NCBI GenBank assembly: GCA_965228425.1
Contig: OZ245815.1
Span: 868,001-932,000, forward strand
Source: JAJFJD01 sp965228425
Lineage (GTDB): Bacteria > Pseudomonadota > Alphaproteobacteria > UBA8366
Direction: 5' to 3'
Length of the DNA stretch: 64,000 nucleotides
The notes under the pieces are model-generated. The model worked only from the letters and a program-made list of their open reading frames with translations. It made no database searches and was not told where the DNA came from. The first letter of the stretch is position 1, and the number at the start of each line of letters is the position of its first letter. This document shows, piece by piece, positions 50,401 through 58,243 of this stretch. Both the position numbers and the translations under genes were made by a program.

Positions 50401-52731
50401 TCAGTCTTCCCCGGCCTTCGCGTCACGGATCGCGCGCCACAGCCGCTCCGGCGTCGCGGGCATGGGGACATGTCGCACGCCCAGCGCGGACAGCGCATCG
50501 ACCAGCGCGTTGGCGACGGCGGGCATCGCACCGACGGTACCCGCTTCGCCGGCCCCCTTGACGCCGAGCGGGTTGGTCTTTGTCGGGACCGGGTTGCTCG
50601 CGATATCCATGAAACACAGGTCGTCGGCGCGCGGCATGCAATAGTCCATGAACGACCCGGACAGAAGCTGCCCCGTGCCGTCCTCGTATCGGATATCCTC
50701 CATCAGCACCTGCCCGACACCCATGGCAATGCCGCCGTGAAGCTGGCCCTTGAGCAGCAGCGGGTTCAATACGACACCAACATCGTCGACCACGCTGTAG
50801 CGCAGTATCTGCGTTTCGCCGGTTTCCGCGTCGACCTCCAACTCGCAGACATGCGCGCCGTTCGGAAAGTTCATATCGGCCGGCGACCAGATCGCGTGGC
50901 CGCTCAATCCCGGCTCCAGCCCGTCGGGCAGCTTGTCCGGATTGTAGGCAAGCCGGGCGGCGTCCTTGACGGTCATCGACCGGTTGGTGCCGGCGACGCT
51001 GAACACGCCGTCCTCGAACTCGATCTGTTCCGGGTCGGCGTCGAGTGCGTGGGCGGCGATAAGGGTGGCCTTGGTAATCACCTTCTGCATGGCTTCGTGC
51101 AGGGCCGATCCGCCGATCGTCGCGGAGCGCGAGCCGAAGCTGCCGCGGCCGAACGGCACCTTGTCGGTATCGCCCGATACGTAGCGCACGTCGTCCGGAT
51201 CCAGGCCGAGGCGTTCGCAGGCGAGTTGCGTATACATGGTGGCGTGGCCCTGGCCCTGATCGATCGAGCCGGTCAGGATGGTGGCCGAGCCGCTGCCGTC
51301 GAAGCGAATTTCCGCGCCCTCGACCCCTTCGGAGCCTGCGCGTTCGATCGTGTTGGACAGGCCGAGGCCGCGCAGCTTGCCGCGCGACTTGGCTTCCGCC
51401 CGGCGCTGTTCGAACCCGGCGCGGTCGGCCAGATCGGCGGCCATGTCCATGTTCTTCTCGAACTCGCCGCTGTCGTAGGTGTAGGTGAGGCCGGTCTTGT
51501 AAGGCAGTGCATTGGGCGGAATGGTATTGCGGCGGCGCAGTTCCGCCGGGTCGATATCCATCTCGTCGGCGGCGATGTCGATCAGCCGCTCGATCACGAA
51601 GGCGGCTTCCGGCCGGCCATTGCCGCGATAGGCCCGGATCGGGTTGGTGTTTGTGAAGACGGCGGTCACGTCGGCGTGGATCGCCGGTGTGGTGTAGACC
51701 CCGGCGAGCGAGCCGAGATTCTTGACGGCCGAACTTTCGCCGCCGAGTTGGACATAGGCGCCGACGCTGGCGATGGTCTTGACGTCGAGGGCGAGGAATT
51801 TGCCGTCGCGGTCCAAGCCGAGCGCTGCCTCGATCACGTTGTCGCGGCCATGCCCGTCGCTGAGCAGCGCTTCCGACCGGGTGCTGACCCACTTCACCGG
51901 ACGGCCAAGCCGTTTCGACGCCAACAGGACGAGCGGCACTTCGTTGTAGACCGCGGACTTCATGCCGAAGCCGCCGCCGATGTCGCCTGCGATCACGCGC
52001 ACCCGGCTTTCGGGCACGCCGAGGATGCGGGACAGCAGGCCGCGATAGGGCTGCAATCCTTGCAGCGTCGTATAGAGCGTGTAGTGATCTTCCGTCCCGT
52101 CGTATTGGCCGATGCAGCCGCGCGGCTCCATGCTGTTGGCGCTGACCCGGTTTATCACCAGTTTCTGGCGCACCACACGGTCGGCCGCCGCGAGTGCCGC
52201 ATCGGTCGCCGCCTTGTCGCCCTCGGTATGCACGTAGCAGATGTTGTCCGGGCATTCGTCCCAGACCGGCGGGGCGCCGGGCTCGGCGGACGCCTCCGTA
52301 TCGGTGACCGACGGCAGCGGGTCGTAGTTGACCTCGATAAGCTCCGCCGCGTCCATCGCCTGGTTGCGGGTCTCGGCGACGACGAAAGCGACATAGTCGC
52401 CCACTCGCCGAACCCGGTCGCGCACGAGCGCCTGATACGGCGGCACGAACATTGGCGACCCGTCGCGCCGGAAGCGGCCGCTGCCGGTCGGCAGATCGGC
52501 GAAGCCTGACGCCGCCCAATCCTCTCCGGTCAGGACCGCCAGGATGCCGGGCGCCGCTTCGGCCGCCGTGGTATCGATCGATAGGATGCGCGCATGTGCG
52601 TGCGGCGAACGCAGTACATGTCCGAAAGCCAAATCCGGCAGCGTGATGTCATCGACATAGCGTCCGCCCCCGCGCAGCAGTCGCGGGTCCTCGAAGCGCG
52701 AGACCGACTGCCCGACTGCATACTCACCCAT
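50401..52731 (-). CDS. Xanthine dehydrogenase family, molybdopterin-binding subunit (CoxL-like)
   Basis: 776 residues, the length of a CoxL-type large subunit that carries the molybdopterin-cytosine-dinucleotide cofactor. Visible are the start VGQSVSRFEDPRLLRGGGRYVDD, GDIGGGFGMKS (249-259), the active-site loop AYRGNGR (367-373) and the catalytic Glu729 in GAGEAGTVGAMP. The AYRGNGR loop differs from the AYRCSFR of true CO dehydrogenases, so it is not a CO oxidiser; it should hydroxylate an aldehyde or N-heterocycle. No medium (FAD) or small (Fe-S) subunit gene is adjacent, so its partners must be elsewhere or it is a lone subunit. GGAG precedes the ATG. It is convergent with the DJ-1 gene. 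Confidence 0.85.
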   Translation of the reverse strand: MGEYAVGQSVSRFEDPRLLRGGGRYVDDITLPDLAFGHVLRSPHAHARILSIDTTAAEAAPGILAVLTGEDWAASGFADLPTGSGRFRRDGSPMFVPPYQALVRDRVRRVGDYVAFVVAETRNQAMDAAELIEVNYDPLPSVTDTEASAEPGAPPVWDECPDNICYVHTEGDKAATDAALAAADRVVRQKLVINRVSANSMEPRGCIGQYDGTEDHYTLYTTLQGLQPYRGLLSRILGVPESRVRVIAGDIGGGFGMKSAVYNEVPLVLLASKRLGRPVKWVSTRSEALLSDGHGRDNVIEAALGLDRDGKFLALDVKTIASVGAYVQLGGESSAVKNLGSLAGVYTTPAIHADVTAVFTNTNPIRAYRGNGRPEAAFVIERLIDIAADEMDIDPAELRRRNTIPPNALPYKTGLTYTYDSGEFEKNMDMAADLADRAGFEQRRAEAKSRGKLRGLGLSNTIERAGSEGVEGAEIRFDGSGSATILTGSIDQGQGHATMYTQLACERLGLDPDDVRYVSGDTDKVPFGRGSFGSRSATIGGSALHEAMQKVITKATLIAAHALDADPEQIEFEDGVFSVAGTNRSMTVKDAARLAYNPDKLPDGLEPGLSGHAIWSPADMNFPNGAHVCELEVDAETGETQILRYSVVDDVGVVLNPLLLKGQLHGGIAMGVGQVLMEDIRYEDGTGQLLSGSFMDYCMPRADDLCFMDIASNPVPTKTNPLGVKGAGEAGTVGAMPAVANALVDALSALGVRHVPMPATPERLWRAIRDAKAGED

Positions 52732-52913
52732 CGGTATTCTCCGAACTTGTTCTTTTGACGGAACTAACTCTTGTCCCGCTATTCTAGGGGGAGGCGTGAA
52801 GCGGGTTCAATGCGATCTACGCGGAGTCGCACCCGACCCGTCGCGGCGCTATTGTAAGGTCAGGACAAGCAACAGAACAATCGAGCGGTCCCGCTCTACA
52901 GGAGGAAGTGTCA

Positions 52914-53960
52914 ATGCGCGGTGTTGTCTTTACGGGCAGTCGTAAACTCGAACTCATGGAATTCGACGACCCCACACCCGGTCCCCGGGATGTCATCCTG
53001 GAGATCAAGGCGTCCGGCATGTGCGGCAGCGACCTGTGGAAATACCGGGCCGAGCCGGGCGGGCATGCCGGTCCCGGCCATAAGGCGCCGGAGGGTCCGA
53101 TCATCGCCGGCCATGAACCGTGCGGCGTGGTCGCTGAGGTCGGCAGCGCGGTCAGCGAGAGCGAGGCGCGGGTCGGCCAACGCGTGATGGATCATCACTA
53201 TGAAGGCTGCGGCGCGTGTAAGCACTGTCAGTCCGGCTGGGCGCAGATGTGCCTCGACGGGGCCATCGTCTACGGCGCCGGCGGGCATGGCGCGCATGCC
53301 AAATACATGAAGGTGCCGGTGTCGACGCTGGTGCCGCTGCCCGACGACCTGTCTTTCGAAGTCGGGGCCGCGATCTCCTGCGGCACCGGCACGGCCTTCG
53401 GCGCGCTGCGGCGCTTGTCGCTGCATGGCGACGAGACCATCGCGATCTTCGGGCAAGGCCCGGTCGGCCTGTCGGCGACCCAGCTTGCCGTCGAGATGGG
53501 CGCACGGGTGATCGCCCTCGACGTCTCGTCGGAGCGGGGCGAACTGGCCAAGGCCTTCGGCGCGGATGAGGTGATCAACCCGTCCAATGTCGATCCGGTC
53601 GACGCGATCCGCGAGCTGACCCATGGCGAAGGCGCGCATAAGACGCTCGACTGTTCCTCCAATCCGGACGCCCGGGCGGCGGCGGTGCGCGCGACGCGAA
53701 GCTGGGGCACGGCCTGCTATGTGGGCGAGACCGGGGAGGTGACCCTCGAGGTGAGCCCCGACCTGCTGCGGCGTCAGATCACGCTGGTTGGGTCGTGGAC
53801 CTTCTCCAAGAACGGCCAGGCCGACTGCGCCGAGTTCATCTCGGACCGCAAGATTCCCGTGGAGAAACTGTTCAGCGACCGCTGGAAGCTGGATCAGGCC
53901 GAGGAAGCGTATCAACTGTTCGACACGCAGACCACGGGCAAGGGCGTGTTCTTGATGTAG
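52914..53960 (+). CDS. Zn-dependent alcohol dehydrogenase family protein
   Basis: 348 residues of the medium-chain dehydrogenase family. The catalytic site has Cys38 in GMCGSDLW and the GHEPCGVV segment (about 66-73). A four-Cys structural zinc site is present: CGACKHC with a further Cys in QMCLDG (about 98-114). The NAD(P) turn is GQGPVGLSATQLA (about 180). GGAGGA at 52901-52906 is well placed for the ATG at 52914. It is divergent from the CoxL-type gene, whose product could use a partner alcohol or aldehyde, and it is followed 43 bp downstream by a cupin-like gene. The substrate is an alcohol or polyol, not specified. Confidence 0.85.
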   Translation: MRGVVFTGSRKLELMEFDDPTPGPRDVILEIKASGMCGSDLWKYRAEPGGHAGPGHKAPEGPIIAGHEPCGVVAEVGSAVSESEARVGQRVMDHHYEGCGACKHCQSGWAQMCLDGAIVYGAGGHGAHAKYMKVPVSTLVPLPDDLSFEVGAAISCGTGTAFGALRRLSLHGDETIAIFGQGPVGLSATQLAVEMGARVIALDVSSERGELAKAFGADEVINPSNVDPVDAIRELTHGEGAHKTLDCSSNPDARAAAVRATRSWGTACYVGETGEVTLEVSPDLLRRQITLVGSWTFSKNGQADCAEFISDRKIPVEKLFSDRWKLDQAEEAYQLFDTQTTGKGVFLM

Positions 53961-54003
53961 CGGTGGTTAGGGCCGCACGGGAAACCCAGGGAGAAACGGC
54001 GCA

Positions 54004-54354
54004 ATGCGCATCCATAACCTGTATGAAGACGAGAACGGCGAATCGCATTTCCGCGATATCGAGGTCGAGTGGGCCGAGGAACGCGGCGCCAGCAAGTATT
54101 CCGAGCGCCTTCCCGCGACCGGCATCATTTTCCGCAAGACCAGCGGCGACTACGACCTGGATTGGCATCCCGCGCCGCGGCGGCAATACATCATCAACCT
54201 GGATGCGGGCGCGAAACTGACGGCAAGCGACGGCGAAAGCCGTATCATCGCCGCCGGCGAGGTGATCCTCGTCGAGGACATCAGCGGCAAGGGACATCTG
54301 TCGCAGTCGGTCGGCGGCCAACTGCGGCATTCCATCTTCGTGCCGGTCGAGTAG
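54004..54354 (+). CDS. Small cupin-like protein
   Basis: 116 residues. The sequence has beta-strand blocks typical of a single cupin barrel: GIIFRKTSGDYDLDWHPAPRRQYIIN (about 40-65) and IIAAGEVILVEDISGKGHLSQSV (about 80-102), with possible metal residues His55 and His98. It lacks the full cupin His-His-Glu set, so binding may be altered. GGGAGAAA precedes the ATG. It follows the alcohol dehydrogenase on the same strand and is convergent with the first Lin0512 gene (9 bp apart). Function unknown. Confidence 0.68.
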   Translation: MRIHNLYEDENGESHFRDIEVEWAEERGASKYSERLPATGIIFRKTSGDYDLDWHPAPRRQYIINLDAGAKLTASDGESRIIAAGEVILVEDISGKGHLSQSVGGQLRHSIFVPVE

Positions 54355-54363
54355 GGCTGCGGC

Positions 54364-54705
54364 CTAGACCCCGTCGATCCAGACCTCGACGGCGGCGTTC
54401 GCGATCACGGCGGTGTCGTCCACCTCGTCGTCGGGCACGTCGAGCCCGCCTTTCACCGCTTTCACGGTGACTTTGCCGACCGGCAACGTCGCGGCCACGG
54501 CTTCGGTATCGACTTTGTCCGGCAGCTGCACGCCGATGGTCACGTTGACCTCCAGGGTGCTCTTGTCGATCCCCAGCGTTCGGATGAAAGTGAGCGAACT
54601 GTGGTGCAGGGCGTCCTGGACCGCGCGGTTCGCGGCCTTGGTGTAGTCGCCGCCATGCAGGTCGTTGCCCATGCCCATCTCGAGGATTGCGCGTCTTTTT
54701 GTCAT
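54364..54705 (-). CDS. Lin0512 family protein (downstream of the tandem pair)
   Basis: 113 residues. It shows the Lin0512 pattern: ILEMGMGNDLHGGDYTKAA near the start, DALHHSSLTFIRTLG (about 32-46), VTIGVQLPDKVDTEAV and LDVPDDEVDD. GGAGGA precedes the ATG. This is a small, soluble family of unknown function with a two-strand, two-helix layout; I cannot name a reaction. A paralogue lies immediately upstream (12 bp between them), so the two are co-transcribed and may form a hetero-oligomer. It is convergent with the cupin-like gene, which could mark a small module. Confidence 0.8.
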   Translation of the reverse strand: MTKRRAILEMGMGNDLHGGDYTKAANRAVQDALHHSSLTFIRTLGIDKSTLEVNVTIGVQLPDKVDTEAVAATLPVGKVTVKAVKGGLDVPDDEVDDTAVIANAAVEVWIDGV

Positions 54706-54717
54706 TATTCCGTCCTC

Positions 54718-55059
54718 CTACGGCAGGTCGAGCCGCACCACGGCGGCGGCGCTGGCGACGAGGGTCGAATCGGTGCCTTCGTCATTGGGAATTTGCAGGC
54801 CGCCTTCGACGACGCTGACGGTGCCCGTGCCATGCGGCAGGATGGCGAGCACGGCGTCGGTATCCACCCGGTCGGGCTGCGGCACGCCGACCGTGACCTC
54901 GACCTGCATCGAATCGGTATCCTGACCCAGCGCCTTGGCGATGCCGAGCGAGTTGTGCCACAGCGCGTCGCGCAAGGCGCGTACCGCGGCTTTCGTGGGG
55001 TCGGTGCCCCGAATGTCGGTGCCCATGCCGATTTCCAGCACGATCCGTTTCCAAGCCAT
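54718..55059 (-). CDS. Lin0512 family protein (upstream of the tandem pair)
   Basis: 113 residues, the same length as its neighbour. It shares the motif pattern GMGTDIRGTDPTKAA, RDALWHNSL, VTVGVPQPDRVDTDAV and IPNDEGTD. GGGAGAA precedes the ATG. The two copies align end to end without gaps of note, showing they come from a tandem duplication that has diverged in the C-terminal strand. Function unknown for the whole family. It is divergent from the TfdA-like gene at 55199, with 139 bp between the starts, so it may be co-regulated with that dioxygenase. Confidence 0.8.
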   Translation of the reverse strand: MAWKRIVLEIGMGTDIRGTDPTKAAVRALRDALWHNSLGIAKALGQDTDSMQVEVTVGVPQPDRVDTDAVLAILPHGTGTVSVVEGGLQIPNDEGTDSTLVASAAAVVRLDLP

Positions 55060-55198
55060 TGTCGTGTTTTCTCCCTGTCGACGGTAACGCGAGTGCGCCT
55101 ACGGTAGTCGGCTTTCGCGTAGGACGCCAATATAGTGCCGAGCGCGCAGCAATGCGGTAAAATCGGTTGCACTTCGTTTTGCTGCTGGAGAATGTGTC

Positions 55199-56089
55199 AT
55201 GACTCTCACGATTCGTCCGCTCCATCCCGTTATCGGCGGAGAAGTCGACGGTGTCGATTTGCGGCAACCGTTGTCCGAGGACGACGTCGCCGCCATCAAT
55301 GCGGGCATGGACCGTTTCGCCGTCTTGGTCTTTCCGGGACAGGATTTGACCGACGAACAGCAGATCGCCTTTAGCCGCAACTTCGGCGACCTGGAACTGC
55401 CGGGTGCGGTCAGCAATATCACCAAGCCGCAGGACCGGCGGTTGCGCCCGGAACTTGCCGACGTATCGAACTTGACCAAGGACCAGAAGGTCTTCGAACG
55501 GGACGACCGGACGCGGATGTTCAATCTCGGCAACCGGCTGTGGCATTCGGACAGTTCCTTCCGGGCGATTCCGTCGAAATACTCGATCCTGTCGGCGCGA
55601 TTGATCCCAATGAAGGGCGGCAATACCGAGTTCGCCGACATGCGTGCCGCCTATGATGCGCTCGACGACGACTTGAAAGCAGAAATCGCGGATCTCGTCT
55701 GCGAGCATTCCCTGATCTATTCGCGTGGCCTGCTCGGTTTCGACGAACTCAGCGAGGAGGAGCGGGCCAACTTCAAGCCGGTGTTGCAGAGCCTGGTACG
55801 CGTTCATCCGGTCACCGGCCGGAAGTCGCTCTATCTGTCGTCGCATGCGGGAACGATCGTCGGTTGGCCGATGCCGGAAGCCCGGTCGCTGCTGCGCGAT
55901 CTGATCGAGGACGCGACCAAGCCCGAATTCGTTTACGTGCACAAGTGGCGGCTGCACGACCTGGTGATGTGGGACAACCGGCAGACCATGCACCGCGTCC
56001 GGCGCTTTGCGGATACCACCGAAAAGCGCGATATGCGCCGCACGACGGTTGCCGGCGATACGCCGACGGCGGCCCAGCAGGTCGCCTAG
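55199..56089 (+). CDS. TauD/TfdA-family Fe(II)/2-oxoglutarate dioxygenase (5 of 6, TfdA-like)
   Basis: 296 residues. The iron ligands are His116 and Asp118 (WHSDSSFR) and His265 (QTMHRV); Arg281 (RRTTVAG) should bind 2-oxoglutarate. The NTEFADMRAAYDAL segment (about 141-154) is nearly the same as in the dioxygenase at 38605-39510, placing it in the TfdA branch. The ATG has GGAG at 55188-55191. It is divergent from the Lin0512 pair and followed 30 bp downstream by the D-cysteine desulfhydrase gene on the same strand, so these may be co-transcribed. The substrate is an organic acid, probably aryloxy or alkyl ether type; not provable here. Confidence 0.87.
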   Translation: MTLTIRPLHPVIGGEVDGVDLRQPLSEDDVAAINAGMDRFAVLVFPGQDLTDEQQIAFSRNFGDLELPGAVSNITKPQDRRLRPELADVSNLTKDQKVFERDDRTRMFNLGNRLWHSDSSFRAIPSKYSILSARLIPMKGGNTEFADMRAAYDALDDDLKAEIADLVCEHSLIYSRGLLGFDELSEEERANFKPVLQSLVRVHPVTGRKSLYLSSHAGTIVGWPMPEARSLLRDLIEDATKPEFVYVHKWRLHDLVMWDNRQTMHRVRRFADTTEKRDMRRTTVAGDTPTAAQQVA

Positions 56090-56119
56090 CCGGGCGGCTG
56101 TATCTCAGCGAGGACGACC

Positions 56120-57181
56120 ATGACTTCCAGCGCCGAATTGCCGGATACCCTGGGCCGCTTATCGACGATGGCGCGGGCCGTACTGTTCCAGGGACCGACC
56201 CTGCTGGAATTCATGCCGAACCTCACCAAGGCCTGCGGCGGCGGGCAGCTCTATATCAAACGCGACGACTGTATTCCCCTGGCGTTCGGCGGCAACAAGG
56301 TGCGGCAGCTGGAATTCTATCTCGGCGAGGCGGCGGCGCAGAAGGCGGATACCGTGCTGATCACCGGCGCGGTGCAGTCCAACTTCGTGCGGCTGGCGGC
56401 CGCCGGTGCGCGCAAACTCGGCATGGACTGCCATATCCAATTGGAAGAGCGGGTCGCGAAATCCGATCCTTATTACCGGCAATCCGGCAATGTGCTGCTC
56501 GACCGGCTGTTGGGCGCCACGCTGCATTCGTATCCCGAAGGCGAAGACGAAGCCGGCGCCGACCGGAACCTGCATGCGATTGCCGAGGGGCTTACAGCCG
56601 ACGGCAAGCGGCCGTTCATCATCCCGCTCGCGCCCGGTCATGCGCCGTATGGCGCGCTTGGCTACGTCGTCGCCGCGCATGAGTTGCTGGCGCAAATCGC
56701 CGATCAAGGCCTTCCCGTGCGCGAGGTTGTCGTCGCGTCGGGCAGCGGCAACACCCATGCCGGTTTGCTGTTCGGGCTGCGCGCGCTCGGTTCACAGATG
56801 ACCGTCACCGGCGTCTGCGTGCGCCGCGATGCGGAACAGCAGTTGCCGCGCATCCGAGACCGCTGCGCCGAGATTGCCGACCTGCTCGAAATCGATAGTC
56901 CGGTGTCGGACGGCGATGTCATCGTCACCGACGCGTATCTCGCGCCGGGATATGGGCGGAACGGCGAAGCGAGCCTGGACGCGATCATGCTGTGCGCCCA
57001 AAGCGAAGCCCTGTTGCTCGACCCGACCTATACGGCCAAGACCATGGCGGGCTTCCTCGACAGTGCCCGGCAATCGAAAAGCAGTGATGCCTTGGTCTTC
57101 ATGCATACCGGCGGGTTGCCGGCGATTTTCGCCTACCAGAACGATCTGAGCGACGCGCTGGATGCTCGGGCCGGCGGATAG
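56120..57181 (+). CDS. D-cysteine desulfhydrase / ACC deaminase-family PLP enzyme
   Basis: 353 residues of the fold-type II PLP family. PLP is bound by Lys60 (FGGNKVRQLEF) with the phosphate loop GSGNTHAG (about 214-221). The IKRDDCIPLAFGGNK opening is the family signature. D-cysteine desulfhydrase converts D-cysteine to pyruvate, sulfide and ammonia; ACC deaminase acts on aminocyclopropane carboxylate. Longer proteins of this size (about 330-355) are usually called D-cysteine desulfhydrase or 3-chloro-D-alanine dehydrochlorinase. It follows the TfdA-like gene and precedes a LysR gene. It adds to the D-amino-acid theme of the window. Confidence 0.82.
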   Translation: MTSSAELPDTLGRLSTMARAVLFQGPTLLEFMPNLTKACGGGQLYIKRDDCIPLAFGGNKVRQLEFYLGEAAAQKADTVLITGAVQSNFVRLAAAGARKLGMDCHIQLEERVAKSDPYYRQSGNVLLDRLLGATLHSYPEGEDEAGADRNLHAIAEGLTADGKRPFIIPLAPGHAPYGALGYVVAAHELLAQIADQGLPVREVVVASGSGNTHAGLLFGLRALGSQMTVTGVCVRRDAEQQLPRIRDRCAEIADLLEIDSPVSDGDVIVTDAYLAPGYGRNGEASLDAIMLCAQSEALLLDPTYTAKTMAGFLDSARQSKSSDALVFMHTGGLPAIFAYQNDLSDALDARAGG

Positions 57182-57223
57182 CGGCCGTTTCGCTATCGAA
57201 GAATTGCGCTAACCCGGCGCATC

Positions 57224-57251
57224 TTGATCTTTTTTTGAGATATCGTAGTCT
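57224..57251 (+). promoter_or_regulatory. Possible promoter of the 57258 lysR gene with a TGAGATATCG site
   Basis: TTGATC (57224-57229) and TAGTCT (57246-57251) are 16 bases apart. TGAGATATCG (57236-57245) lies in the spacer, ending directly before the -10 box, where a bound regulator would block the promoter. Transcription would start at or next to the ATG at 57258, so the mRNA may be nearly leaderless, in line with the lack of a ribosome-binding site. Confidence 0.35.
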
Positions 57252-57257
57252 GACCGC

Positions 57258-58145
57258 ATGGATGTTGCCGATCTCAGGATTTTCGAAGCGGTCGCCCGCC
57301 TGGGCGCCATCAATCGCGCGGCCACGGAACTCAACACCGTGCAGTCGAACGTCACCACCCGTATCCGCAAACTGGAAGACGAACTCGGCACGGCGCTGTT
57401 CGACCGGCACAGCCGGGGCGTGACGCTGACGGCGGCGGGGCATCGGCTGATGCCCTATGCGCAACGGGCGGGGCATTTTCTGGACGATGCGCGGCGTGCG
57501 GTGCGCGACGACGGCGAAGCAAGGGGGCTGCTGACGTTGGGGTCATTGGAATCGACGGCCGCGTTGCGGCTGTCGCCGATCCTGACGACCTTCGCGGCGG
57601 ACTATCCCGACGTCGACCTGATCCTGCGGACGGGCACCACCGAGGAACTGATCGCGGCGGTGTTGGCGCGCGAGGTCGAGGGCGCCTTCGTTTGCGGGCC
57701 GGTGGATCACCGCGACTTGTTGCCGGAGGCCGTGTATCGCGAGGAAATGGTCATCGCCACCGCGCCGTCGGTCGGGTCGATCGACGAGCTGGTGCGGCAG
57801 GGCGACTTGAAGATCGTCGTGCTGCGATCCGGCTGCTCTTATCGTCGGCAACTCGAACGGATTCTGGAACGCCGCGGCATCGTGGGGTTGCGCCAATTGG
57901 AATTCGGCACGATCGATGCGATCGTCGGCTGCGTCGCCGCCGGGCTCGGCGTCACGCTGATGCCCAAGGGGATCATGGACGCCGCGTGGCGGGACGGGCG
58001 GGTCGCGCTGCACGAATTGCCCGCCGACGATGCGCTGGCCGAAACGGTATTCATCCGCCATCGCGATGCCTATCAGTCCACGGCGCTGGCGCGGTTTCTC
58101 GACTGCGCCCGGCCGGCCCTAGTGCATGCCGCCAGCGCGGCCTGA
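57258..58145 (+). CDS. LysR-family transcriptional regulator
   Basis: 295 residues. The winged helix-turn-helix spans about 1-60: MDVADLRIFEAVARLGAINRAATEL then QSNVTTRIRKLEDELG, LFDRHSRGVTLTAAG. The effector-binding lobes follow. It lies between the D-cysteine desulfhydrase gene (77 bp upstream) and an MFS gene (98 bp downstream), all on the same strand. A 10-bp site, TGAGATATCG, occurs just before this gene and again inverted just after it, upstream of the MFS gene, so it probably controls both itself and the transporter. The effector is unknown; a sulfur or amino-acid compound is a fair guess. Confidence 0.85.
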   Translation: MDVADLRIFEAVARLGAINRAATELNTVQSNVTTRIRKLEDELGTALFDRHSRGVTLTAAGHRLMPYAQRAGHFLDDARRAVRDDGEARGLLTLGSLESTAALRLSPILTTFAADYPDVDLILRTGTTEELIAAVLAREVEGAFVCGPVDHRDLLPEAVYREEMVIATAPSVGSIDELVRQGDLKIVVLRSGCSYRRQLERILERRGIVGLRQLEFGTIDAIVGCVAAGLGVTLMPKGIMDAAWRDGRVALHELPADDALAETVFIRHRDAYQSTALARFLDCARPALVHAASAA

Positions 58146-58149
58146 GTGT

Positions 58150-58177
58150 CGATATCTCATTTTAAGATAATACGTAT
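58150..58177. promoter_or_regulatory. Candidate operator upstream of the MFS transporter gene
   Basis: CGATATCTCA (58150-58159) is the exact reverse complement of the TGAGATATCG upstream of the lysR gene (57236-57245). It is followed by AT-rich sequence and an 8-bp palindrome ATACGTAT (58170-58177). The MFS ATG is at 58244. The paired sites bracket the lysR gene and fit binding by its product. Confidence 0.4.
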
Positions 58178-58243
58178 CTAGACAATTCATTATTCCTGAA
58201 AGCCTCCTTGGCTTACTGTTCGTGTCGGAACAGGGAGGCGGGG

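Noticed and set aside
50470..52509. 679-codon open frame antisense to the CoxL-type gene
   Set aside because: The minus-strand gene has all molybdoenzyme motifs; the plus-strand frame is an Arg/Val/Asp-biased shadow.
50401..52731. Carbon monoxide dehydrogenase large subunit
   Set aside because: The loop is AYRGNGR, not the AYRCSFR of CO dehydrogenases, and there are no coxMS genes nearby.
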